Origin: Halomarinibacterium sp034670265
GTDB taxonomy: Bacteria; Bacteroidota; Bacteroidia; Flavobacteriales; Flavobacteriaceae
NCBI GenBank assembly: GCA_034670265.1
Contig: JAXMNU010000001.1
Location: 310,001-374,000, forward strand
Length of the DNA: 64,000 nt
Direction: 5' to 3'
Shown here: piece after piece, positions 57,138 through 64,000 of the stretch
Layout of the letters: the number at the start of each line of letters is the position of its first letter
How positions within the stretch are numbered: the stretch's first letter is position 1
The notes under the pieces: generated by a model
What the model was told of the DNA's origin: nothing
Databases searched by the model: none
Seen by the model: only the letters and a program-made list of their open reading frames with translations
Position numbers and translations under genes: made by a program

Positions 57138-58271
57138 ATGCAAAAAATCATTTTTAGTCTTTGTGTCGTCTTCCTTTTGGGTAGTTGTAAAGAGAAATCC
57201 GTAACCCATTCAGTATCAAAAACCGAAGCAAAAGAATCCATAACCTACGCTCAGGGATTTGAAATCGAAGACTTTGATACCTATAAAATAGTGACGATTA
57301 ATAATCCGTGGCCAGGTGCTACGGAAACCTATTCTTATGCCTTAGCGCCAAAGGGAAGCGTTATTCCAGATGCGAAAAATGTGAGTGCAGTGATTGAAGT
57401 ACCACTACAAAGCATTGTGGTGACCTCCACGACTCATATTCCCTCTTTAGAAATGCTACAAGTAGAAGATAAATTGGTAGGTTTTCCCAATCTCGATTAT
57501 ATCTCTTCCGAAAAAACACGAGCCCTCATTGATGCTTCAGCCATTAAAGAATTAGGAAAAAACGAAGACATTAATACTGAAGTCCTTATCGATTTAAATC
57601 CAGATGCGGTAGTTACGTTTGCTGTGGAAGGGCAAAATAAAACGGTGGCAACCATTCAAAAAACAGGGATTCCAGTATTGTACAATGCCGATTGGACCGA
57701 AACACACCCGCTTGGCAAAGCCGAATGGATTAAATTTTTTGGAGTGCTCTTCGGAAAGGAAAAAGAAGCCGATAGTATCTTTTCAGACATTGAAAAAAAC
57801 TATAATGAAGCGAAAGAGCTCGCCTCAAAAACAACTTCAAAACCAACCGTTTTAAGCGGTGCGATGTATAAAGACATTTGGTATTTACCCCAAGGAAATA
57901 GCTGGGCGGCACAGTTTATCAACGATGCTAACGGCGAATATTTATGGGCAAACACCGAAGGAACTGGGAGTCTTTCCCTTAATTTAGAAAGTGTGTTGGA
58001 AAAAGCGCAACACGCCGATTTCTGGATCGGTCCGAGTCAGTTTTCGAGCTACACACAAATGGAAGAAGCACACAGTGTCTATTCTCAATTTAAAGCGTTT
58101 GAAGATAAAAAAGTATTCAGTTTTACCACCAAAAAAGGTGCTACTGGCGGGATTCTTTATTATGAATTAGCACCCAATCGTCCCGATTTAGTATTGAAAG
58201 ACATGATAAAAATCTTACATCCCGAGCTTTTACCGGACTATGAATTATTCTTTTTTGCACCTTTGCAATAA
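57138..58271 (+). CDS. btuF: ABC transporter substrate-binding lipoprotein (BtuF-like)
   Basis: 377 aa from ATG; a TTG two codons upstream overlaps the promoter element and was rejected. Lipoprotein signal FSLCVVFLLGSCKEKS. Type III periplasmic-binding fold: HIPSLEMLQVEDKLVGFPNL, LIDLNPDAVVTFAVEG and the long helix between lobes. ADFWIGPSQFSSYTQMEEAH and VLKDMIKILHPELLPDYELF are typical of the cobalamin/iron-complex family. The cofactor inferred from the neighbouring riboswitch is a corrinoid, though iron complexes are the main alternative. Confidence 0.88.
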   Translation: MQKIIFSLCVVFLLGSCKEKSVTHSVSKTEAKESITYAQGFEIEDFDTYKIVTINNPWPGATETYSYALAPKGSVIPDAKNVSAVIEVPLQSIVVTSTTHIPSLEMLQVEDKLVGFPNLDYISSEKTRALIDASAIKELGKNEDINTEVLIDLNPDAVVTFAVEGQNKTVATIQKTGIPVLYNADWTETHPLGKAEWIKFFGVLFGKEKEADSIFSDIEKNYNEAKELASKTTSKPTVLSGAMYKDIWYLPQGNSWAAQFINDANGEYLWANTEGTGSLSLNLESVLEKAQHADFWIGPSQFSSYTQMEEAHSVYSQFKAFEDKKVFSFTTKKGATGGILYYELAPNRPDLVLKDMIKILHPELLPDYELFFFAPLQ

Positions 58272-59302
58272 TGGAAACCCAAAAATCGTATAGAAAAGTA
58301 TTCCTGCTATTGTTCCTTTTACTAATAGCCTTCTTTTTTATAAACATAAGTTTGGGATCTGTAGCCATTCCGTTAAAAGAGCTATTTGCAAGCCTTTTTG
58401 GAGGGGATGTCTCAAAATCTTCATGGGAATACATCATTACTCAATATCGTGTCCCTAAAGCCATCACAGCCATTTTAGTGGGTAGTGGATTAGGTGCTGC
58501 TGGATTGTTAATGCAAACTTTGTTTCGTAATCCGTTGGCAGGACCTTTTGTTCTGGGGTTAAGTAGTGGTGCGAGTTTGGGAGTTGCGTTTCTCATTTTA
58601 GGTGCTGGTGCTTTTGGAGGCTTTATGAGTAATGCTTTAGTGAGTGAATGGAGTTTGGTGGTAGCTTCGGGATTAGGTAGTTTTTTAGTACTACTGGCAG
58701 TGTTAGCAGTCACCTTTAGAGTGAAAGACACTATGGCAATACTCATTATAGGGTTAATGTTTGGGAGTGTGACTTCGGCGGTAGTAGCGGTATTATCCTA
58801 TTTCACCAATGCCGAAAAATTGCAGCAATATGTTTTTTGGTCGTTTGGAAGTCTTGGAAACCAATCGTGGAACGGCGTGCTCATTCTTACTATTTGTGTG
58901 CTTGTTGGACTATTTATTGCATTCTTTTCGGTGAAATCTTTGAATGCGCTACTCTTAGGAGAGAATTATGCGAAAAGCTTAGGCGTTCAATTAAAGCGAA
59001 CGACCTTACTCATCATTTTTTCAACAAGTATTCTCGCAGGGGCTATTACTGCTTTTGCAGGTCCTATTGCCTTTATTGGCTTGGCAGTACCGCATATCAC
59101 CCGGCAATGGGTAACTACCTCCAATCATCGAGTTTTGTTACCTGCCGTATTGCTTTTAGGTGCCATTGTGATGCTTATATGCGATAGTATTGCGCAAATT
59201 CCTTTTAGTGAGTACACATTACCTATTAATGCCATAACATCTTTAGTGGGTGCGCCCGTAGTGATTTGGTTACTGGTTAGAAAGAAAAAATTATTGTTTT
59301 AG
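58271..59302 (+). CDS. btuC: FecCD/BtuC-family ABC transporter permease
   Basis: 343 aa with about ten membrane helices. Family signature YRVPKAITAILVGSGLGAAGLLMQTLFRNPLAGPFVLGLSSGASLG, the ATPase-contact region LLGENYAKSLGVQLKR, and FAGPIAFIGLAVPHITRQWV are all present. Its ATG overlaps the stop of the binding-protein gene by one base. Confidence 0.93.
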   Translation: METQKSYRKVFLLLFLLLIAFFFINISLGSVAIPLKELFASLFGGDVSKSSWEYIITQYRVPKAITAILVGSGLGAAGLLMQTLFRNPLAGPFVLGLSSGASLGVAFLILGAGAFGGFMSNALVSEWSLVVASGLGSFLVLLAVLAVTFRVKDTMAILIIGLMFGSVTSAVVAVLSYFTNAEKLQQYVFWSFGSLGNQSWNGVLILTICVLVGLFIAFFSVKSLNALLLGENYAKSLGVQLKRTTLLIIFSTSILAGAITAFAGPIAFIGLAVPHITRQWVTTSNHRVLLPAVLLLGAIVMLICDSIAQIPFSEYTLPINAITSLVGAPVVIWLLVRKKKLLF

Positions 59303-59350
59303 CTTCGACTCCGCTCAGCTACCCATTTCTGGTCATTGAGCGCAGTTGAA
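59303..59350. repeat. Short inverted intergenic repeat
   Basis: CTTCGACTCCGCTCAGC and CATTGAGCGCAGTTGAAATG form a broken palindrome in the gap between the permease and ATPase genes; similar to the dispersed repeats at 48876 and 51030. Confidence 0.6.
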
Positions 59351-59394
59351 ATGAAAATTATGAGAACAATTGAAAAATTAGTTAAATTTTAAAA

Positions 59395-60189
59395 ATGGCT
59401 TCGGAGGAACAACATAGCGTTTTAAAAGCATCTCAACTTTCTATTGGGTATTCCAGTAAAAAGAAAGATACTGTTGTGGCTAAAAATCTTTCTTTCGAAT
59501 TACATAAAGGAGAACTCATTGGAATGGTTGGTGCCAACGGAATTGGGAAATCGACCCTCCTTCGCACCCTAACCGGGATGCAAAAGTCACTTTCGGGGAA
59601 TGTTTCCATCTTCGGAAAAAACTTAGAAGAGTATCATCCCTTAGAATTAGCTTCCTTATTAAGTGTTGTGTTTACCGAAGCTCCTGCTTCAAAAAATTTA
59701 TCTGTGTTAGAGTTTGTTTCCCTAGGGAGGCAGCCTTATACCAACTGGATGGGAACCCTTACTCCTAATGATAAAGAAAAAATAGATTGGGCTTTGGAAA
59801 TTACTGATACGCAAAAACTTTCGCAACGTAAGTGTTTTGAATTAAGCGACGGTCAATTACAACGTGTTGCTATTGCACGAGCTTTGGCGCAAGACACCCC
59901 CATCATTATTTTGGATGAACCTACCACACACTTAGATTTATATCATAGAGCCTATGTGTTGAAATTGCTAAAAAAACTCACCAAAGAAACTGAAAAAATC
60001 ATTCTTTTTTCAACGCACGAAATAGATTTGGCGATACAGTTAAGTGATAAAATGGGTGTGTTAACAGCATCCAGTTTTTATTTCGACCAACCTTGTAACC
60101 TAATTGAACAGGGGAAATTTAATTCGTTATTTCCTGAGGATACCATTCTTTTTGATGCCAAAACAGGGCGGTTTACTATAAAGGATTAA
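59395..60189 (+). CDS. btuD: ABC transporter ATP-binding protein (BtuD/FecE-like)
   Basis: 264 aa. Walker A GMVGANGIGKSTLLRTL, signature ELSDGQLQRVAIARALAQ, Walker B PIIILDEPTTHLDL and the switch His in FSTHEIDLAIQLS. It energises the permease encoded just before it. The signature has LSDGQ instead of the usual LSGGQ, a tolerated change. Confidence 0.93.
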   Translation: MASEEQHSVLKASQLSIGYSSKKKDTVVAKNLSFELHKGELIGMVGANGIGKSTLLRTLTGMQKSLSGNVSIFGKNLEEYHPLELASLLSVVFTEAPASKNLSVLEFVSLGRQPYTNWMGTLTPNDKEKIDWALEITDTQKLSQRKCFELSDGQLQRVAIARALAQDTPIIILDEPTTHLDLYHRAYVLKLLKKLTKETEKIILFSTHEIDLAIQLSDKMGVLTASSFYFDQPCNLIEQGKFNSLFPEDTILFDAKTGRFTIKD

Positions 60190-60217
60190 GTATCTTTACT
60201 AAAATTTTCTATATAAA

Positions 60218-61543
60218 ATGAGCGAAACTTTTATCGTCTTTCTTATTGGATCTCTTTCAGCCCTTGCAGGAGCTTATTTGGGTAATTTAATTGCACAATT
60301 GCGAAATAAAACACAAACCGGAAAACTGGAAGAACGGATCAATCAGTTAAAAGAACAAGAAGAAAAACTTCAGGAGCGTCTCCAGTATACTATTGATGAA
60401 CGTGAAACTATCCGTAAAGAGAAAGATTTTTTAAATACCGAATTGGTAAAAAGAAATGCCCAAAATGAAAATCTGGAAAGAAAACTGAATGAGCAAAAAG
60501 AGGAATTAGAAAAGCTTCAGGAAAAATTTACAAAGGAGTTTGAAAATTTAGCCAATAAAATTCTAGATACCAAGTCTGAAAAATTCACCAAACAAAACAA
60601 AGACAATTTAGATATATTACTGAAACCCCTACAGGAAAAAATAGAGAAATTTGAAAAGCGTGTCGAAGATACCCACAAAGAAAGTATAGATCGTCATGCG
60701 ATGCTGCGTCAGCAGATTATTGGATTAAAGGAGCTTAACGAGCAGATGAGTAAAGAGGCAACGAACCTTACCAAAGCTTTAAAAGGTGATAGTAAATTAC
60801 AAGGAAATTGGGGAGAATTGGTGTTAGAACGAGTACTCGAAAAAAGCGGATTGGAAAAAGACCGAGAGTACTTTGTACAAACTAGTTTTACCAACGAAGA
60901 TGGAAAAAGAGTATTGCCTGATGTCGTGCTTCATTTACCAGACAATAAGAAAATGATTATCGATTCTAAGGTCTCCTTAGTCGCGTATGAGCGGTTTGTA
61001 AATGAAGAGGAAGATGATTTAAAATCACAGTTTTTAAAAGAGCACATAAGTTCTTTAAAAAAGCATATAGAGCAATTAAGTGCCAAAAACTATCAGGATA
61101 TTTATAAGATTGAAAGTCCAGATTTCGTGTTACTTTTTGTCCCCATTGAGCCCGCCTTTGCGGTAGCTATAAATCAAGATAACGGTTTGTACAATTGGGC
61201 TTTTGAGAAAAATATTGTGATTGTAACACCTACCACACTACTTGCCACATTACGCACGATTGATAGTATGTGGAACAACGAAAAACAGCAACAAAATGCG
61301 TTGGAAATAGCTACACAGGCTGGTGCGCTTTACGATAGTTTCACAGGCTTAACCGATGAACTCATTAAAGTAGGCAAACAAATAGGTACCGTCCAAGGCA
61401 CCTACGAAACTGCTATGAAAAAACTCACCGGACGGGGTAACTTAATTACTCGGGTTGAAAAACTGAAAAAACTTGGAGCCAAAGCCAGTAAAAACATTGA
61501 CCAAAAGCTCTTAAAAAGAGCTGAAGAAGACGAAGAAGAATAA
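60218..61543 (+). CDS. rmuC: DNA recombination protein RmuC
   Basis: 441 aa. One N-terminal membrane helix (FIVFLIGSLSALAGAYLGNLI), a long coiled coil (about 28-165, heptads such as NAQNENLERKLNEQKEELEK), then the RmuC nuclease-like core: GDSKLQGNWGELVLERVLE and RVLPDVVLHLPDNKKMIIDSKVSL with the PD-(D/E)XK residues. The family limits DNA inversions and is now also linked to defence-like DNA cleavage. Confidence 0.95.
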   Translation: MSETFIVFLIGSLSALAGAYLGNLIAQLRNKTQTGKLEERINQLKEQEEKLQERLQYTIDERETIRKEKDFLNTELVKRNAQNENLERKLNEQKEELEKLQEKFTKEFENLANKILDTKSEKFTKQNKDNLDILLKPLQEKIEKFEKRVEDTHKESIDRHAMLRQQIIGLKELNEQMSKEATNLTKALKGDSKLQGNWGELVLERVLEKSGLEKDREYFVQTSFTNEDGKRVLPDVVLHLPDNKKMIIDSKVSLVAYERFVNEEEDDLKSQFLKEHISSLKKHIEQLSAKNYQDIYKIESPDFVLLFVPIEPAFAVAINQDNGLYNWAFEKNIVIVTPTTLLATLRTIDSMWNNEKQQQNALEIATQAGALYDSFTGLTDELIKVGKQIGTVQGTYETAMKKLTGRGNLITRVEKLKKLGAKASKNIDQKLLKRAEEDEEE

Positions 61544-61544
61544 A

Positions 61545-61571
61545 AAAAGCCCCCAATTTAGGGAGCTTTTT
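61545..61571 (+). terminator. Rho-independent terminator of rmuC, probably bidirectional
   Basis: AAAAAGCCCCC-aattta-GGGAGCTTTTT directly after the stop codon; also 17 bp beyond the convergent gene at 61588. Confidence 0.8.
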
Positions 61572-61587
61572 AGTTTTATAGTAGTTA

Positions 61588-62163
61588 CTAGTTTTTAACC
61601 ACTTTAAATGCTTTTTGAAGATCATTCGATTTTACAGTCACGAAATATATTCCAGATTTTAATTGTGCCATTTCAATTGCAATAGAAGTTCCTTCCACTG
61701 CTTGTGCTGCAACTTTTTTTCCTAAAACATCATACACTTCATAATAGGTTAGCGGAAATTCTGATGAAACAGTCAGTTTATTCACTACTGGATTAGGAAA
61801 ATGATTCACACTTAATGCAAAATTTTCTTCTATACTAGCAATCTGTTCAACCGTAATAACGCCTTCCATGGCAGAATGAACATCACAGCCGTAAGGATTT
61901 TCTCCTGGCATTGTAAATGTATGAGAAAAAGTAAATCCTAGTCCAGTTTCTACACCACTGTCAAAAACTTCTGTAGATCCAGAGTCATTTGTTACGGAAT
62001 GAGGCACTGTATCATCCCAGATCCAAGTAACAGTATCCCCTACATCAATTGTAATACTTGCGTCGGTTCCAACACCAACTTTCCAAAGAATTTCGTGAGT
62101 TGTTTGTGCACTAACAAACACGGTAGTTAAAAGTGCGACGAATAATAAAGTAACTTTTTTCAT
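61588..62163 (-). CDS. Plastocyanin/azurin-like copper protein with T9SS sorting domain
   Basis: 191 aa. Signal peptide to about residue 19 (LLFVALLTTVFVSAQ). Cupredoxin domain with type 1 copper ligands: His in DDTVPHSVTND and Cys-His-Met in PYGCDVHSAMEGVITVEQ. Residues about 115-191 are a sorting domain (VNHFPNPVVNKLTVSSEFPL, LKSGIYFVTVKSND). It is therefore a surface- or medium-directed electron-transfer or copper-binding protein. Confidence 0.9.
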   Translation of the reverse strand: MKKVTLLFVALLTTVFVSAQTTHEILWKVGVGTDASITIDVGDTVTWIWDDTVPHSVTNDSGSTEVFDSGVETGLGFTFSHTFTMPGENPYGCDVHSAMEGVITVEQIASIEENFALSVNHFPNPVVNKLTVSSEFPLTYYEVYDVLGKKVAAQAVEGTSIAIEMAQLKSGIYFVTVKSNDLQKAFKVVKN

Positions 62164-62238
62164 TTTAATAAAGTTTAAGGTTAAATTTAAATATGTTGGT
62201 TTATAATATACAAAAGTCTAAAGCAGTGTATTTATTAT

Positions 62239-63123
62239 TTAGAATACTCTGCTTAAATTAAATCCAAAGAAAAAGTCGCCGTCTCCCCAATCACCTTGTC
62301 CTTGGACAATAAATCCATCTTCGAACATGGCTTGTGCATTGGTAAAATGCATTTGAAATACATGACCGCCAGTCTCCAAATCAACACCAATAGAAAGTGG
62401 GTTTTTATAAATTGAATTGCTGTTTCGATTTAAGTGAATTCCATAATCTACATTTACGCTCCAACGTTTTGTCAACTTATAGCGACCACCTATTCCAACA
62501 GCAAACTGGTTGTTATCCTCGTCATAGTTTTCAAATTCTGTATCGTTTAGCTCAACAAAACTTCGAGTTGCTAAGTTTTCGTGTACATGAGTAGGAGCAA
62601 TAAGGAACGAAAAGTCTTCAGAAAATTTTCTTGAAATCAGAATTTGATTTACATAATTCACCCGATCCGCAAACTCTAATTTGGGTAATAAATCCTTATC
62701 CAGCGAAGTATTAATGGTCACTAAATTGTAGCCTACAACAGTAAAGGGGAATCCATCATTCTCCTGCTGAAGCAATCTATATTTAGCGTGAAATCCATAT
62801 TTCTTCTGAAACGAACTCCTCGCAACCCCAATATTAATTCCTTCGCAAATTCCGTAAATAAATTTTATTTGGGTAACGGCATTATCCAAACCGAATAAGT
62901 CATCAAATCCGTTTTTTACTGTTCCGAATCTGTGAGAAACGATAAAGAAAAGATCTTTTTTTCCAGCAAGTTTGGTTGATTCGAAATTGACAATTTTTAA
63001 GCCTTTAAAAGCTGAAGATACAGTATTATCTATTTCTATTCCGTCTTCCAATTCGTCAAGTAAATCATCTTGACTATAAACGAAAATAGGAAGCAAAAAT
63101 AATATAAGTACTAATTTTTTCAT
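62239..63123 (-). CDS. DUF5777 outer-membrane beta-barrel-like protein
   Basis: 294 aa from the ATG giving MKKLVLILFLLPIFVYSQ, which overlaps the upstream stop as ATGA; an ATG seven codons earlier lies inside the upstream gene. Signal peptide followed by amphipathic strands: FIVSHRFGTVKNGFDDLFGLDNAVTQIKFIYGI and the C-terminal GDGDFFFGFNLSRVF ending in Phe. Matches DUF5777. It is coupled to the OB-fold and YceI genes, a recurring combination with redox-type exported proteins; function unknown. Confidence 0.85.
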   Translation of the reverse strand: MKKLVLILFLLPIFVYSQDDLLDELEDGIEIDNTVSSAFKGLKIVNFESTKLAGKKDLFFIVSHRFGTVKNGFDDLFGLDNAVTQIKFIYGICEGINIGVARSSFQKKYGFHAKYRLLQQENDGFPFTVVGYNLVTINTSLDKDLLPKLEFADRVNYVNQILISRKFSEDFSFLIAPTHVHENLATRSFVELNDTEFENYDEDNNQFAVGIGGRYKLTKRWSVNVDYGIHLNRNSNSIYKNPLSIGVDLETGGHVFQMHFTNAQAMFEDGFIVQGQGDWGDGDFFFGFNLSRVF

Positions 63124-63503
63124 GGTTGTTTGGTTAGTGAGCATTGGTCTAGTTTGGCTATTTCAAAAAGGTCGTCATAGCCTATACAACGTCCTTTAAT
63201 AGTTATTTTTTCATTAAGTGAGAGGTTTTGTGGTAATTCGGAAAAAGTGCATTGAACAGCTTCATCAAGCGTTACCGATTGTGCATCCATTTCGGTAATT
63301 GTTCCAGTAACTTCAACCGTTTTATTTAAAACTAGTTCCGAATTTTCTGAAGCAAACATCTTTACCAATTCATTGGCATTGACATTCACCGAAGCAACTT
63401 CAGTTTCAATGTTTCTATGGCTTTTGTAGAGGTACTTATAACCTGTATAAGCACCTACTACAATCACCAAAAACGCTATTAGTATGTAATTCCTCTTTTT
63501 CAT
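63120..63503 (-). CDS. Membrane-anchored OB-fold protein (tRNA_anti-like)
   Basis: 127 aa. One N-terminal membrane helix (YILIAFLVIVVGAYTGYKYL) and an OB-fold of about 80 residues: VELTGTITEMDAQSVTLDEAV-type strands and KITIKGRCIGYDDLFEIAKLDQC. This is the tRNA_anti-like domain, used in exported proteins for ligand or nucleic-acid binding. Its stop overlaps the DUF5777 start by four bases. Confidence 0.82.
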   Translation of the reverse strand: MKKRNYILIAFLVIVVGAYTGYKYLYKSHRNIETEVASVNVNANELVKMFASENSELVLNKTVEVTGTITEMDAQSVTLDEAVQCTFSELPQNLSLNEKITIKGRCIGYDDLFEIAKLDQCSLTKQP

Positions 63504-63508
63504 AGATA

Positions 63509-64000
63509 CTATCGTAATAGCGAATATTTTGCATTAACGTTGACTTCTTCCGCAATCTTGTTACTCACAATTTTTGGGATTTCAATGTTAAAGTCGGTTG
63601 GTTTTAATACAAAATTGGATTCAATTTTTAATGTATCACCCTCTTTTGAAATAGATAATACTGTTTCAAATGGATTGGTCACTCCGTGAAGGGTAATCGT
63701 CCCTTCGAGTGTATATTTTGTTGATTCTTTTGAAAGCTCTGATACTGAAAAGTCTTTCAGCTTCCCTTTTACAATAGCTTTTGGAAATTTTGAAGACTCC
63801 ATATAATTTTCATTGAAGTGTTCTTCCATTAAAGCTACTTTAAATCGGAATCCATTAATCAACACTAATGAGGCAAAGTCACCAGTTTCAGCATTTAAAA
63901 TGGCACTTACATTTTCATTTTTAGCTTTTACCTCTTCAAAAGAAGGTACCGAAGCTTCAAAAACAATGGTACCGTTTTTGGTACTATACTTTTCTTGTGC
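63509..64000 (-). CDS. YceI-family protein, 5' end cut by the window edge
   Basis: 164 codons are visible, starting AQEKYSTKNGTIVFEASVPS, so only the signal peptide is missing. The YceI lipocalin-like barrel is recognised by FEEVKAKNENVSAILNAETG, HFNENYMESSKFPKAIVKGK, LEGTITLHGVTNPFETVLSI and LKPTDFNIEIPKIV. Family members bind isoprenoid-type lipids. It heads an operon with the OB-fold and DUF5777 genes, separated by five bases. Confidence 0.9.
   Translation of the reverse strand, partial: AQEKYSTKNGTIVFEASVPSFEEVKAKNENVSAILNAETGDFASLVLINGFRFKVALMEEHFNENYMESSKFPKAIVKGKLKDFSVSELSKESTKYTLEGTITLHGVTNPFETVLSISKEGDTLKIESNFVLKPTDFNIEIPKIVSNKIAEEVNVNAKYSLLR

Overview
The window is AT-rich DNA from a member of the Bacteroidota, almost certainly class Flavobacteriia. 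Evidence: many promoters of the Bacteroidota type (TAnnTTTG close to the start codon), two proteins plus a plastocyanin with C-terminal type IX secretion (T9SS) sorting domains, carboxypeptidase-regulatory-domain and TonB-dependent outer-membrane proteins, an ECF sigma factor linked to DUF4252 proteins, seven DUF6090 proteins, and lipoproteins with Bacteroidota-like lipoboxes. No rRNA or tRNA gene, prophage or recombinase gene was seen.

Layout. 1-4043: the 3' end of a sigma-54 activator gene, then a well-formed sigma-54 promoter (769-784) heading a same-strand run of small ORFs, a glutamate dehydrogenase, a Rnk/GreA-like factor and two paralogous helical proteins. 4137-10172: HAD hydrolase, PfkB kinase, ArsC-like protein, outer-membrane receptor and TerC-like protein. 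10239-11020: a single-gene cassette. 11100-18048: rpsF-rpsR-rplI, a LytTR regulator, nadC-yihY-priA and rlmH. 18050-24567: an array of seven co-directional minus-strand accessory genes (three DUF6090, a HELGH lipoprotein, an SRPBCC protein, a propeller lipoprotein and an amidohydrolase). 24573-27586: an HTH gene with eleven 21-bp tandem repeats upstream, a small hypothetical gene, three ACAGG/CCTGT palindromes and a T9SS lipase-like gene. 27623-42177: mostly core genes (ALDH, DEAD-box helicase, RdgB, TrmH-like, sirtuin, NagB-like, PurB, ECF/anti-sigma-like/DUF4252, S41 protease, DinB). 42282-49465: DUF6090 genes with MscS, NTF2-like lipoprotein, porin-like protein and membrane proteins. 49664-54766: T9SS protein, repeats, a second 21-bp array, and a second cassette array of four plus-strand genes. 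54836-60189: cobalamin uptake: a cobalamin riboswitch in front of a BtuB-like receptor, divergent from binding-protein, permease and ATPase genes. 60218-64000: rmuC, plastocyanin-like protein, DUF5777, OB-fold protein and a YceI protein cut by the window end.

The main discovery candidate is a cassette-like organisation. Three copies of a leader (TAnnTTTG promoter, then a segment ending ATATAACGAGTTG) sit directly before co-directional accessory genes at 10239, 24567 (minus) and 51472. Genes in these arrays are bounded by inverted arms that start with GTT and end with AAC. The arm sequence differs from cassette to cassette but is matched within one: GTTGCCACAC/GTGTGGCAAC around 10366-10989 and GTTGTACGTA/TACGTACAAC around 51595-52419. 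Palindromic intergenic elements and a recurring AAC...TATAATTNATTGC block follow several genes. This resembles integron cassettes with attC sites, but no integrase lies in the window. Two of the three leaders also lie next to eleven-unit 21-bp tandem arrays, one of them preceding an HTH gene.
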